Assembly: GCA_020638195.1 (NCBI GenBank)
Contig: JACKJC010000001.1
Coordinates: forward strand, 299,001 to 363,000
DNA from: Methylobacteriaceae bacterium
GTDB lineage: Bacteria > Pseudomonadota > Alphaproteobacteria > Rhizobiales > Beijerinckiaceae
Direction of reading: 5' to 3'
DNA: 64,000 bases
A program made the position numbers and the translations under genes. The first letter of the stretch is position 1; the number at the start of each line of letters is the position of its first letter. The notes beneath the pieces are model-generated. The model saw only the letters and a list, made by a program, of their open reading frames with translations, had not been told where the DNA came from and did no database searches. Shown here one piece after another: positions 1 to 8,419 of the stretch.

Positions 1-2
1 AG

Positions 3-239
3 GGCGCGAACGTCACGCTCTATCAGGGCGCGCATATTCTCGCGCGCACCTCGGGCGAATATGGCGTCGAAGGCTATGTCCGCCAGGCCCTGCATCCGCT
101 GCCGGATTTCGACGGCTTCCGGCCGGTGATCGGTTCGTGGCTCGTCGGCGACGAGGCCGCGGGCATTGGCATTCGCGAGGACCGGAGCGCGATCACGTCG
201 AACCGCTCGCGCTATGTGCCGCATGTCATTCTGGGGTGA
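3..239 (+). CDS. Glutathionylspermidine synthase family protein, C-terminal fragment
   Basis: Only the last 78 codons are inside the window; the gene enters from the left. The visible tail reads through LPDFDGFRPVIGSWLVGDE and AGIGIREDRSAITSNRSRYVPH before the TGA stop. The pattern of a conserved 'PVIGSWLVG(D)' followed by 'GIGIRED...IT.N.SR(F/Y)VPH' is what I recall at the C-terminus of the glutathionylspermidine synthase-like ATP-grasp family (GspS C-terminal domain, YgiC/YjfC-like), which ligates glutathione or a related peptide to an amine. The catalytic core is outside the window, so the substrate cannot be judged. It converges on the minus-strand gene that ends at 255. Confidence 0.7.
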   Translation, partial: GANVTLYQGAHILARTSGEYGVEGYVRQALHPLPDFDGFRPVIGSWLVGDEAAGIGIREDRSAITSNRSRYVPHVILG

Positions 240-254
240 AGGCTCGCAGTCTGT

Positions 255-803
255 TCATGCGAACGGCTCATTCTCGCCAGGCGGCACGGGCACTTCGAAG
301 GCGTTGATGGTCATCGAGATCAGGCCGTAATAGCCGAGCACGCCGACGAGGTCGACGAGGCCGCGCTTTCCGAGAATTTTTTCGGCGAATGCATAGGTCG
401 CATCCGAGACGCGGCGCGTCGTCAGCAGTTCGCGTGAAAATGCGTAGACGGCTCTTTCGTCGTCATTCTCCAGTTCGGGCTCGGCGCCCGCGCGAATCTT
501 TTCGACGGCGGTCGCATCGAGCCCCGCTTTGATCCCGATCGGCGCATGCACGTGCCATTCGAATCCTGCCTGCCAATAGGCGCCGGTGACGAGGATCGCG
601 AGTTCCGACAGGCGCTGCGGCAGGCTCGTGCCGTAGCGGCAGAAGGCGCCGAGCGCCTGCGCGCGGTCGGCGAGGCCAGCGCTCGTCAGCCAGACGCGCA
701 GCGGCCCCTCCACTTTTCCACGCGGCCCGGAGGAAATCTCGTCGTAGATGCGCTTCTGCTCGGGATCGAGCGTCGCGGGGTCGATATCGGGCAGGCGGGG
801 CAT
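255..803 (-). CDS. Carboxymuconolactone decarboxylase (CMD/AhpD-like) family protein
   Basis: 182 aa from the ATG at 803, chosen because a GAAAGG Shine-Dalgarno lies just upstream; a longer in-frame extension to 884 has no such signal. The protein opens MPRLPDIDPATLDPEQKRIY and contains LSELAILVTGAYWQAGFEW around residues 85-105, followed by HVHAPIGIKAGLD; this is the helical CMD/AhpD fold. The family includes gamma-carboxymuconolactone decarboxylase and peroxidase-like AhpD proteins. The CxxC pair of AhpD is absent (no CxxC is seen near the GAYWQAGFEWHVH motif), so peroxidatic activity of the AhpD type is unlikely. The true substrate is unknown. The neighbouring methyltransferase is divergent, so the two may share a promoter region. 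Confidence 0.75.
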   Translation of the reverse strand: MPRLPDIDPATLDPEQKRIYDEISSGPRGKVEGPLRVWLTSAGLADRAQALGAFCRYGTSLPQRLSELAILVTGAYWQAGFEWHVHAPIGIKAGLDATAVEKIRAGAEPELENDDERAVYAFSRELLTTRRVSDATYAFAEKILGKRGLVDLVGVLGYYGLISMTINAFEVPVPPGENEPFA

Positions 804-882
804 GGCAAGCCTTTCGTGAGCGGGCGCGCGCACCATATGATTGCGCGCGCGCAGGGCCAAGCGCGAGATGACGGGAGCAGAC

Positions 883-1737
883 ATGTCGACGGCGAGCGAG
901 AACCAGGAAGCGCAGCGGGTCTATTGGGACGGCGCGGGCGGCGACAAATGGATCAAGCGCAGCGCGGATATCGACATCAATGTCGGGCCGGCGCAGCAGG
1001 CCGCGATCGAGGCGGCCGACATTGTGGCCGGCATGCGCGTGCTCGACATCGGTTGCGGCTGTGGCGGTTCGACGCTCGCGCTCGCGCAGAAGGTAGGCGT
1101 GGGCGGCAAGGTGGTCGCCGCCGATATTTCGCATGCGATGATCGCGATCGCGCAAGCCGCGACGCGCGGCCTGACTCAGGTGGACTGCATGGTGGCCGAT
1201 GCGGCCACGCACGATTTCGGCGCGCAGAAATTCGACCGCCTGTTCTCCCGCTTCGGCGTCATGTTCTTCGGCGATCCCGCCGCCGCCTTCGCGCAACTGC
1301 GCGCGGCGCTGAAACCGGATGGCAGACTCACTTTCGTATGCTGGCGGCCGCTGCCCGAAAATCCGTGGATGCTGACGCCGCTGACCGCCGTCTGCCGGCA
1401 TGCGCCGCGCCCGCAACGGCCGGGGCCGGAAGATCCAGGCCCCTTCTCATTCGGCGATCCCGCGCGCGTCAGGCGCATTCTCACCGAAGCGGGCTTTGCG
1501 GCGCCTGAAATCACGAAGTTCGATTTCGACATGGATCTCGCGCTCGGACGCGGGCTCGAGGCCGCGGTCGAGACAGCCTCCAACGTCGGCGCGGCAAGCG
1601 CTGCGCTGACCGACCAGCCGCCGGAAATCCGGGCGGCGGCGGTCGCGGAACTGCGCAAGGAACTCGCGCCCTACGAGCGCGACGGGAGCGTGAACCTGGG
1701 AGCCGCCGTGTGGATCGTCAGCGCGGCGCATGGCTAG
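883..1737 (+). CDS. Class I SAM-dependent methyltransferase
   Basis: 284 aa. The start at 883 (MSTASENQEA) follows GGGAG at the right distance; an ATG at 868 is possible but less well placed. Motif I of the Rossmann methyltransferase fold is clear at about residues 50-60 (VLDIGCGCGGSTLALAQ), followed by an acidic motif II (KVVAADIS) and a post-motif region FDRLFSRFGVMFF where small-molecule methyltransferases have DxVxxxxxL. The acceptor is not predictable. It converges on rlmN, with only 36 nt between the stop codons. Confidence 0.8.
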   Translation: MSTASENQEAQRVYWDGAGGDKWIKRSADIDINVGPAQQAAIEAADIVAGMRVLDIGCGCGGSTLALAQKVGVGGKVVAADISHAMIAIAQAATRGLTQVDCMVADAATHDFGAQKFDRLFSRFGVMFFGDPAAAFAQLRAALKPDGRLTFVCWRPLPENPWMLTPLTAVCRHAPRPQRPGPEDPGPFSFGDPARVRRILTEAGFAAPEITKFDFDMDLALGRGLEAAVETASNVGAASAALTDQPPEIRAAAVAELRKELAPYERDGSVNLGAAVWIVSAAHG

Positions 1738-1773
1738 CGGATTACCGCCGGGCTCCCGAGAGAGCGCGGCTGT

Positions 1774-2961
1774 CTAGTCCGCCGCGAGCCGCGCCCGCGC
1801 ACGCAGCTTTTCCGTCTCGCTCTTCAACTGTCCGCAGGCCGCCAGAATGTCGCGGCCGCGCGGCGTGCGCACCGGGCTCGCATAGCCAGCATTGAACACG
1901 ATGTCGGAGAATTTCTCGATTCTCGCCCAGTCCGAACATTCGTAAGGCGCGCCCGGCCACGGATTGAACGGAATCAGATTGATCTTGGCCGGAATGCCCT
2001 TGAGCAGCCGCACCAGTTCGCGCGCATCGGCGTTGGAATCGTTGACGCCCTTGAGCATGACGTATTCGAAGGTGATGCGCCGCGCATTGGAGGCGCCGGG
2101 ATAGTCGCGGCATGCCTGCAGGAGTTCGGCGATATCGTATTTCTTGTTGAGCGGCACCAGCTTGTCGCGCAGATCGTCGCGCACCGCGTGCAGCGAGATC
2201 GCGAGCATCGCGCCTGAACGTTCGCCCAATTCGCCGATCTGCGGAACGACGCCCGAGGTCGAGACCGTAATGCGCCGCTTCGACAGCGAGAGCCCGTCGC
2301 CATCGGACATGATGGCGAGCGCATCGCAGACATTGTCGAGATTGTAGAGCGGCTCGCCCATGCCCATGAACACGATGTTCGACACCGCGCGCACACCTTC
2401 GCCCGTCGGCACGATGCCGTCGTCGGGGGGCGTCAGCCCCGGAAAGTCGCCGAGCTTTTCACGCGCGACCACGAGCTGCGACACGATCTCCTGCGTCGTC
2501 AGGTTGCGGACCAACTTCTGCGTGCCCGTGTGGCAGAAGGTGCAGGTGAGCGTGCAGCCGACCTGGCTGGACACACACAGGGTGCCGCGATCGGACTCGG
2601 GAATGTAGACGCACTCGATCTCCGCCCCCTTGTCCTTCGCATCGACGGGAGGCATCCGGATCAGCCATTTACGCGTGCCGTCGGTCGAGACCTGCTCGCT
2701 GACGACCTCCGGCCGCGCCAGCGTGAATTTCTCGGCCAGCCGCCCCCGCAGCACTTTCGAGACATTCAACATGGCGTCGAAATCGCGAACCCCGTGAAAA
2801 TAGATCCAGTTCCACAACTGATTGACGCGCATACGAACTTCTCGCTCGGGCAGGTCGAGCGTACGCAGGGCGTCGCCCAGCTGCGCGCGCGTCAGGCCGA
2901 GCAGGGAGGTCTTGGCCGGCGCGGGGGCGTCCGGCGCCGAATGGGCGGAAAGGGCGGTCAT
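1774..2961 (-). CDS. rlmN: Dual-specificity 23S rRNA A2503 / tRNA A37 C2-methyltransferase RlmN (radical SAM)
   Basis: 395 aa from the ATG at 2961 (MTALSAHSAPD); an upstream ATG near 3006 is also in frame. The radical-SAM cluster motif is visible as CTLTCTFCHTG (CxxxCxxC), preceded by YIPESDRGTLCVSSQVG, and GMGEPLYNLDNV is the SAM-binding GGE-like motif. Later regions ISLHAVRDDLRDKLVPLNKKY and INLIPFNPWPG are typical of RlmN, and a C-terminal cysteine (ILAACGQLKS) matches the family's resolving cysteine. RlmN makes 2-methyladenosine at A2503 of 23S rRNA and A37 of some tRNAs, affecting decoding accuracy and sensitivity to peptidyl-transferase drugs. Length is normal for Alphaproteobacteria. 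Confidence 0.95.
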   Translation of the reverse strand: MTALSAHSAPDAPAPAKTSLLGLTRAQLGDALRTLDLPEREVRMRVNQLWNWIYFHGVRDFDAMLNVSKVLRGRLAEKFTLARPEVVSEQVSTDGTRKWLIRMPPVDAKDKGAEIECVYIPESDRGTLCVSSQVGCTLTCTFCHTGTQKLVRNLTTQEIVSQLVVAREKLGDFPGLTPPDDGIVPTGEGVRAVSNIVFMGMGEPLYNLDNVCDALAIMSDGDGLSLSKRRITVSTSGVVPQIGELGERSGAMLAISLHAVRDDLRDKLVPLNKKYDIAELLQACRDYPGASNARRITFEYVMLKGVNDSNADARELVRLLKGIPAKINLIPFNPWPGAPYECSDWARIEKFSDIVFNAGYASPVRTPRGRDILAACGQLKSETEKLRARARLAAD

Positions 2962-3056
2962 GGTGGGCGCTTTTACAGGAAGATTGTGGAAAGGGCACGG
3001 CCGCATTTTCGGCCTTCCAGGCCGCCCGCGACCGCCCGGTCAATCGACCTGCACCT

Positions 3057-3878
3057 TCACGCGGCGCAGATATACGTAACTGTCCTGATGCGCCGCTCGG
3101 TGACGTTACGGACCTGGTTACGCGCCATTGCAGGAAAATCCTCGCCCAGGAAAAGCTGCCAGATCACCGGCGGGACGCCTGTCTTGGCCATTTGCGCAGT
3201 CATCTCTTCGAAAAAGCGCTGGCTCTCGTCCGACGAGTCCTGCACGTCCAAGAGCTTGAACCCGGCGTCAGTCAGCAGGGATTTCATTTCGTCGGGCGTC
3301 GCTAGATGGCTGATCGACGCGTCGCGCGCCCACGGCACGGGATAGAGGACTTCGCCCCCCTCCCCCTGCAATACATCGTACACCGCGAAAATCCCGCCGG
3401 GTTTGAGAACCCTCCGAGCCTCCGCGTACACCTTGTCCTTGGCGGCGATATTCATGGCGACGTGAATGGTCATCGCCGCATCGAACGCCCCATCGTCGAA
3501 CGGCAGCTTTGTGGCGTCGCCTTGTTCGAACGTCACGCGGTTTTCGAGCCCGACCCACCCCGACATGGCCATGGCCGCGTCGCAGAATGCCTTGGTCAGA
3601 TCTATGCCGGTGACCCGGCAACCATATGTCTCGGCCAGCGTTCGCGCGGGACCGCCGAGACCGCTGCCAATATCGAGAACATGCGAGCGCGAGGTCAGAT
3701 TCATCGCCGCGCCGAGTTCCAGCGTCGCCTTTCGGCCGCGGATATGGAATTCGTCCACGACGCCGAGATCGGCGGTCGTCAGCGCATCGAGATTCTTGCC
3801 GGCGCTGCGCAGCTTTTCCGCGATTGCGCCCGTCAGTTCGAGATTTTCCCCATAATGGCTCGCGACGCGGTCGACCAT
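3057..3878 (-). CDS. Class I SAM-dependent methyltransferase (type 11, small-molecule)
   Basis: 273 aa. The start ATG at 3878 follows a GGGGG-rich leader. The SAM-binding motif I, HVLDIGSGLGGPARTLAE, is at about residues 67-84, with motif II VTGIDLT and FEQGDATKLPFDDGAFDAA as the following acidic loop and motif III. 'MNIAAKDKVYAEARRVLKPGG' is the common methyltransferase-11 signature. The arrangement, with MVDRVASHYGE at the N-terminus, recalls sarcosine/dimethylglycine or phosphoethanolamine N-methyltransferases, but I cannot assign the acceptor. It is the third methyltransferase in the first 4 kb, though it is not obviously co-transcribed with the others (96 nt to rlmN, same strand). Confidence 0.8.
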   Translation of the reverse strand: MVDRVASHYGENLELTGAIAEKLRSAGKNLDALTTADLGVVDEFHIRGRKATLELGAAMNLTSRSHVLDIGSGLGGPARTLAETYGCRVTGIDLTKAFCDAAMAMSGWVGLENRVTFEQGDATKLPFDDGAFDAAMTIHVAMNIAAKDKVYAEARRVLKPGGIFAVYDVLQGEGGEVLYPVPWARDASISHLATPDEMKSLLTDAGFKLLDVQDSSDESQRFFEEMTAQMAKTGVPPVIWQLFLGEDFPAMARNQVRNVTERRIRTVTYICAA

Positions 3879-3975
3879 CGCATCCCCCGTCCTTGGACCC
3901 GAGACCGCAAATTACACGGTTTGCACGCCGCAACCAGAATCGTGTCCGTTCGGGGGCGTAGCCCGCCGACCCGTG

Positions 3976-6306
3976 TCACATCCCGTTCGCCAGACGCCAC
4001 ACCACTTCCGGCGTCGCCGGCATGTTCACGTGGCTGACGCCGCGATCTCTTAGCGCGTCCACCAGCGCATTCATGACCGACGGCAGGCCGCCGGCGCAGC
4101 CGGCTTCGCCGCAGCCCTTCGCGCCCAGCGGGTTGGTCTTGGTGATCGTCGGCCGGTTGTGCACGACGAAGGGCGGCGCCTCCATCGCGCGCGGCATGGC
4201 ATAGTCGGTGAAGGAACCCGTCAGCAATTGCCCGTCGGCGTCGAACACGACGCGCTCGAGCAGCGCCTGACCGATCGCCTGCATCACGCCGCCGTGGCCC
4301 TGCCCCTCGACGATCATCGGGTTCACCACGGTCCCGAAATCGTTCATCAGCGTATAGCGCACGACCGCGACCATGCCGGTCTCCGGATCGACCTCGACCT
4401 CCGCGACATGGCAGCCGTTGGGGTAGGCCGACGGCGAGGCCTTGTGCACATGGCTGACGTCGAGCGATTTGGGGCAATCTTCCGGCAGGCTCGTTGCGGT
4501 GCGCAGGCGCTTCGCCAGTTCGATCACGCCGATCGACCGGTCCGTCCCCGCGACGGAAAACGCGCCGCGTGAAAATTCGATGTCGGAGACGGCGGCCTCG
4601 AGCAGATGCGAGGCTGCGCGCTTGCCGATCTCGATCACCTGTTCGCTCGCCTCGATGAAGGCGGCGCCCGACGCCATGGTCGACTTGGAGCCGCCGGTGC
4701 CGCCGCCGATCTTGATCTGGTCGCTGTCGCCTTGCACGAGGCGGAGTTTGTCGAAGGGCAGGCCGAGCTGGCTCACCAGCACTTGCGCGAACGTCGTCGC
4801 ATGGCCCTGTCCGAAGTCGAGCGTGCCGGTACGCATGGTCACGCTGCCGTCTTCCTCGAAAATGATCTCGCCGAGTTCGTTGGTCGGCGGCGCGGTGATT
4901 TCCAGATATTGCCCGACGCCGACGCCGCGCAGCTTTCCACGCGCAAGGCTCTCGGCTTTTCGCGCCGCAAAGCCTTTGTAGTCCGCGGCTTCCAGCGCGG
5001 CGTCGAGCAGCGCGGTGAAATCGCCGCAATCGTAGATCGTGCCAACCCCTGTTGTGAACGGCAATTCCTCAGGGCGGATGTGATTGCGCTTGCGCAGCGT
5101 GATCGCGTCGATGCCGCTGACGCGCGCGGCCTCCTCGATCATGCGCTCCATGATGTAATTGCCCTCTGGCCTGCCCGCGCCGCGATAGGCGCCGATCGGC
5201 GACGTGTTGGTCAGAACGCATTTGATGTTCGTCGCCATGACAGGCGTGCGATAGACGCTTTGCGCATTGCGATGAATGTTGATCGCGCCAATCAGCACGC
5301 CGAACGGCGTCATATAAGCGCCGAGATTGGCGTAGCCTGTCATGCGCAGCGCCAGAATATTGCCCTCGGCGTCGAGGGCGAGTTCCGCGTCGACATCGTG
5401 GTCGCGGCCATGATGATCGCTGACGAAACTCTCCGATCGCATTTCCGTGAACTTGATCGAGCGTTTCAGATCGCGGGCAGCGTGCAGCAGCGCGATATAT
5501 TCGGGGAAGACGGAACCCTTCATGCCGAAGGAGCCGCCGACCTGGCTGGTCAGCACGTGCATCTTGTCTTGCGGTACGCCCATCGCAGCCGCAAGCCCGT
5601 TGCGCATACCGAACACGCCCTGCGACTGCATGTGCGCGGTGAAGCGTTCGTTTGAAGAATCGTACTCGAACAGCGCCGCGCGAGGCTCCATCGCGGCGAC
5701 CATCACGCGATTGTCGATGATGCGAAGCCGCGCGACATGCTTCGCGCCAGCGATGATCTCTTGCGCCTTGGACATATGGCCCAGCGTATGATCGAGCGCG
5801 ACATTGCCGGGCACATCCGCATAGACCTGCGGCGCGCCGGGCGCCGTCGCCGCGCGCGCATCGACAGTGGCCGGAAGCGGATCGACGTCGACGACGATTG
5901 CTTCCGCCGCCTCGCGCGCCTCGATCTCGCTCGAAGCCACGACGAGCGCGATGGGGTCGCCGACATAGCGGACCTTGTCCGTCGCGAAAAACATCGTGCC
6001 GTTGCCGCGCATCGGCGAACCATCGTCGCTCTTCAGCGGGAACGGACTTTTGGCGGGCGTGTAGGCCGCGAGATCGGCGCCGGTGTAGATCGCCAGCACG
6101 CCGGGCATGGCGCGGGCTTCGTCCGCATCGATCGACGTGATCACGCCATGCGCATGGCGGCTGCGCACGACGACGCCGTACAGCTGGCCTTCGACAGCGA
6201 TGTCGTCGGAATAGCGGCCCCTGCCCTGCACCAGCGCCGGGTCTTCCGAGCGCCGCACGGGCTTGCCGATCGAGAATTCGGGGACATCGTTGAAAGGCGC
6301 GTTCAT
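3976..6306 (-). CDS. Xanthine dehydrogenase family molybdopterin-binding subunit (form II CoxL-like)
   Basis: 776 aa, the length of an aerobic CO-dehydrogenase large subunit. ATG at 6306; a TTG one residue earlier is less likely. The N-terminus RRSEDPALVQGRGRYSDDI and VGGSFGMKG, then AYRGAGRPEGNYIMERM, are the molybdenum-hydroxylase signatures. The active-site loop is AYRGAGR, the 'form II' type, not the AYRCSFR of true CO dehydrogenase. The catalytic glutamate loop is seen near the C-terminus as GAKGCGEAGCAGG. The enzyme should bind Mo-MCD and hydroxylate an organic or aldehyde substrate; the real substrate is unknown. No medium (FAD) or small (2Fe-2S) subunit gene is adjacent, so its electron-transfer partners must be encoded elsewhere. 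Confidence 0.85.
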   Translation of the reverse strand: MNAPFNDVPEFSIGKPVRRSEDPALVQGRGRYSDDIAVEGQLYGVVVRSRHAHGVITSIDADEARAMPGVLAIYTGADLAAYTPAKSPFPLKSDDGSPMRGNGTMFFATDKVRYVGDPIALVVASSEIEAREAAEAIVVDVDPLPATVDARAATAPGAPQVYADVPGNVALDHTLGHMSKAQEIIAGAKHVARLRIIDNRVMVAAMEPRAALFEYDSSNERFTAHMQSQGVFGMRNGLAAAMGVPQDKMHVLTSQVGGSFGMKGSVFPEYIALLHAARDLKRSIKFTEMRSESFVSDHHGRDHDVDAELALDAEGNILALRMTGYANLGAYMTPFGVLIGAINIHRNAQSVYRTPVMATNIKCVLTNTSPIGAYRGAGRPEGNYIMERMIEEAARVSGIDAITLRKRNHIRPEELPFTTGVGTIYDCGDFTALLDAALEAADYKGFAARKAESLARGKLRGVGVGQYLEITAPPTNELGEIIFEEDGSVTMRTGTLDFGQGHATTFAQVLVSQLGLPFDKLRLVQGDSDQIKIGGGTGGSKSTMASGAAFIEASEQVIEIGKRAASHLLEAAVSDIEFSRGAFSVAGTDRSIGVIELAKRLRTATSLPEDCPKSLDVSHVHKASPSAYPNGCHVAEVEVDPETGMVAVVRYTLMNDFGTVVNPMIVEGQGHGGVMQAIGQALLERVVFDADGQLLTGSFTDYAMPRAMEAPPFVVHNRPTITKTNPLGAKGCGEAGCAGGLPSVMNALVDALRDRGVSHVNMPATPEVVWRLANGM

Positions 6307-6543
6307 CAAACGTCTCGCTGAGAGGCGGGCATGGCCCGGCGATCGGGGGGATTGGCTGGCATTATAGCGTCGCGCGCGACGGTTTGAAGGCTGCCGCGCT
6401 CATGGCTGCCCGTCCGAGCTGGCTCTTGCGCTCCCTGGCCTCGCATTTCATGTCGAGCTGCGTGCGGCTGCCATGCCGGCCATCAGTTTTCGAGACGCGG
6501 GCTTTCGCCCGCTCCTCAGGATGTAGGTCGCAGAACGTAGCTT

Positions 6544-8322
6544 CTATCCCGCCTGCTTCTGCGGCCGCATGTCCTTGGGATCGATGCCCGCCACCACCAC
6601 CGGCTTCTTCATCGCGTCGCGCCGGAAGGGTTCGCCGAGCTCCTGGTTGAGGATGATTTCGATGAAGGTCGTGACGCCCTTCTTCTGATCCTCGCAGGAT
6701 TTCATGATCGCTTCAGTGAGTTGCGCCTGTGTCTTCGCCACCACGCCCTTCAGGCCACAAGCTTCCGCGACGCGCGCGTAAGACAGATGCGGATCGAGCT
6801 CGGTGCCGACGAAATTGTCGTCGTACCAAAGCGTCGAATTGCGCTTCTCGGCGCCCCACTGGTAATTGCGGAACACGACCATCGTGATCGCCGGCCATTC
6901 CTCGCGGCCGATCGACGACATTTCGCTCATGGAGATGCCGAAGGCGCCGTCGCCCGCGAAGCCCACGACCGGCGTATCGCGATTGCCGATCTTGGCGCCG
7001 ATGATCGACGGGAAACCATAACCGCACGGGCCGAACAAACCCGGTGCCAGATATTTGCGGCCCTTCTCGAAGGTCGGATAGGCGTTGCCGATCGCGCAAT
7101 TATTGCCGATGTCGGAGGAGATGATGGCGTCGCGCGGTAGCCCCGCCTGAATCGCGCGCCACGCCTGGCGCGGCGACATGCGCTCGGGATCGCGTTTGCG
7201 CGCGCGGTCGTTCCAGCTGGTGCCGGGATCGTCGTCCTCGTGATCCATGCCGGACAATTGCTGCAACCACGCCGATTTGGTCGTGTGAATGAGCGCCTTG
7301 CGTGCGTCGCGCCCCTTGTCGCCCGCCGTCGCGGAGAGTTGCGCGAGTATCTGCTGCGCGACGAGTTTGGCGTCGCCGCAGATCGCCACGCTCACCGGCT
7401 TGGTCAGGCCGATGCGGTCGGGATTGATGTCGACCTGGATGATCTTCGCGTTCTTGGGCCAATAGTCGATGCCATAGCCCGGCAGCGTCGAGAACGGATT
7501 GAGCCGCGTGCCGAGGGCGAGCACCACGTCGGCTTTCGCGATCAATTCCATCGCCGCCTTCGAGCCGTTGTAGCCGAGCGGACCACAGGCGAGCGGATGC
7601 GAGCCAGGGAATGAATCATTGTGCTGGTAGCCCGAGCACACCGGCGCGGAGAGTTTTTCCGCGAGCGCCGCGCAGTCGGCGATCGCTTCGCCGATCACCA
7701 CGCCGGCGCCCGAGAGGATCACGGGGAACGAAGCCTCCGACAGCAGTTTTGCTGCTTCAGAAATCGCCTTGGCGCCGCCGGCGGGTCGCTCGAATTCAAT
7801 GGGAACCGGCAGATTGATGTCGATCACCTGCGTCCAGAAATCGCGCGGAACATTGATCTGCGCCGGCGCCGAAAGGCGGTGCGCCTTCAGGATCACGCGA
7901 TTGAGCGTCTCCGCGATGCGCGAGGGATCGCGCACTTCTTCCTGATAGCAGACGCAGTCGCGGAACATCGCCATCTGCTCGACTTCCTGGAAGCCGCCCT
8001 GCCCGATCGTCTTGTTGGCGGCCTGTGGCGTCACCAGCAGCATCGGCGTATGGTTCCAGTACGCCGTCTTGATCGACGTCACGAAATTGGTGATGCCCGG
8101 CCCATTCTGCGCGATGCACATCGCCATCTTGCCGGTCGTGCGCGTATAGCCGTCGGCGATGATCGCGCCATTGCCCTCGTGCGCGCAGTCCCAGAACATG
8201 ATGCCCGCTTTCGGGAACAGATCGGAGATCGGCATGAACGCCGAACCGATGATGCCGAACGCATGCTCGATCCCGTGCATCTGCAGCACCTTCACGAAGG
8301 CTTCTTCGGTCGTCATTTTCAT
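6544..8322 (-). CDS. xsc: Sulfoacetaldehyde acetyltransferase
   Basis: 592 aa ThDP enzyme. ATG at 8322 has GAGGA upstream. The N-terminal ThDP PYR domain has AHEGNGAIIADGYTR and NGPGITNFVT; the C-terminal PP domain has GYGFPSIIGAKIG followed by VVGFAGDGAFGISMSEMSS (GDGxF, the ThDP/Mg motif). MKMTTEEAFVKVLQMHGIEH and FRNYQWGAEKRNSTLWYDDNF are what I recall as Xsc-specific. Xsc converts sulfoacetaldehyde plus phosphate to acetyl phosphate and sulfite, the desulfonation step of taurine and other C2 sulfonate breakdown. It follows the aminotransferase gene on the same strand, and a divergent acetate kinase gene can consume its product. Confidence 0.93.
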   Translation of the reverse strand: MKMTTEEAFVKVLQMHGIEHAFGIIGSAFMPISDLFPKAGIMFWDCAHEGNGAIIADGYTRTTGKMAMCIAQNGPGITNFVTSIKTAYWNHTPMLLVTPQAANKTIGQGGFQEVEQMAMFRDCVCYQEEVRDPSRIAETLNRVILKAHRLSAPAQINVPRDFWTQVIDINLPVPIEFERPAGGAKAISEAAKLLSEASFPVILSGAGVVIGEAIADCAALAEKLSAPVCSGYQHNDSFPGSHPLACGPLGYNGSKAAMELIAKADVVLALGTRLNPFSTLPGYGIDYWPKNAKIIQVDINPDRIGLTKPVSVAICGDAKLVAQQILAQLSATAGDKGRDARKALIHTTKSAWLQQLSGMDHEDDDPGTSWNDRARKRDPERMSPRQAWRAIQAGLPRDAIISSDIGNNCAIGNAYPTFEKGRKYLAPGLFGPCGYGFPSIIGAKIGNRDTPVVGFAGDGAFGISMSEMSSIGREEWPAITMVVFRNYQWGAEKRNSTLWYDDNFVGTELDPHLSYARVAEACGLKGVVAKTQAQLTEAIMKSCEDQKKGVTTFIEIILNQELGEPFRRDAMKKPVVVAGIDPKDMRPQKQAG

Positions 8323-8367
8323 CGGGCAGTTCCTCGTTCACAGAATTTGTTGTTGTTTGAACACGCA

Positions 8368-8390
8368 GACGCCCGCGTCTCGCGGGCGTC
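8368..8390 (-). promoter_or_regulatory. Perfect hairpin between the aminotransferase gene and xsc
   Basis: A perfect 10-bp inverted repeat GACGCCCGCG / CGCGGGCGTC with a 3-nt loop sits 29 nt after the aminotransferase stop and 45 nt before xsc. No T-run follows on the minus strand, so it is not a standard intrinsic terminator. It may be an mRNA processing or stabilising element, or a partial terminator, tuning xsc relative to the upstream gene. This is inference from the sequence only. Confidence 0.45.
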
Positions 8391-8419
8391 CAAACTTGTC
8401 GTTGCGATCGTCGGCGCGA

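Noticed and set aside
463..1416. Long open frames antisense to or out of frame with known genes, e.g. 463-1416, 4606-5655, 21525-23444 and 59546-62671
   Set aside because: High GC leaves few stops in other frames. The translations are Arg/Ala-rich with no domains, while the opposite frames encode recognisable proteins with intact motifs.
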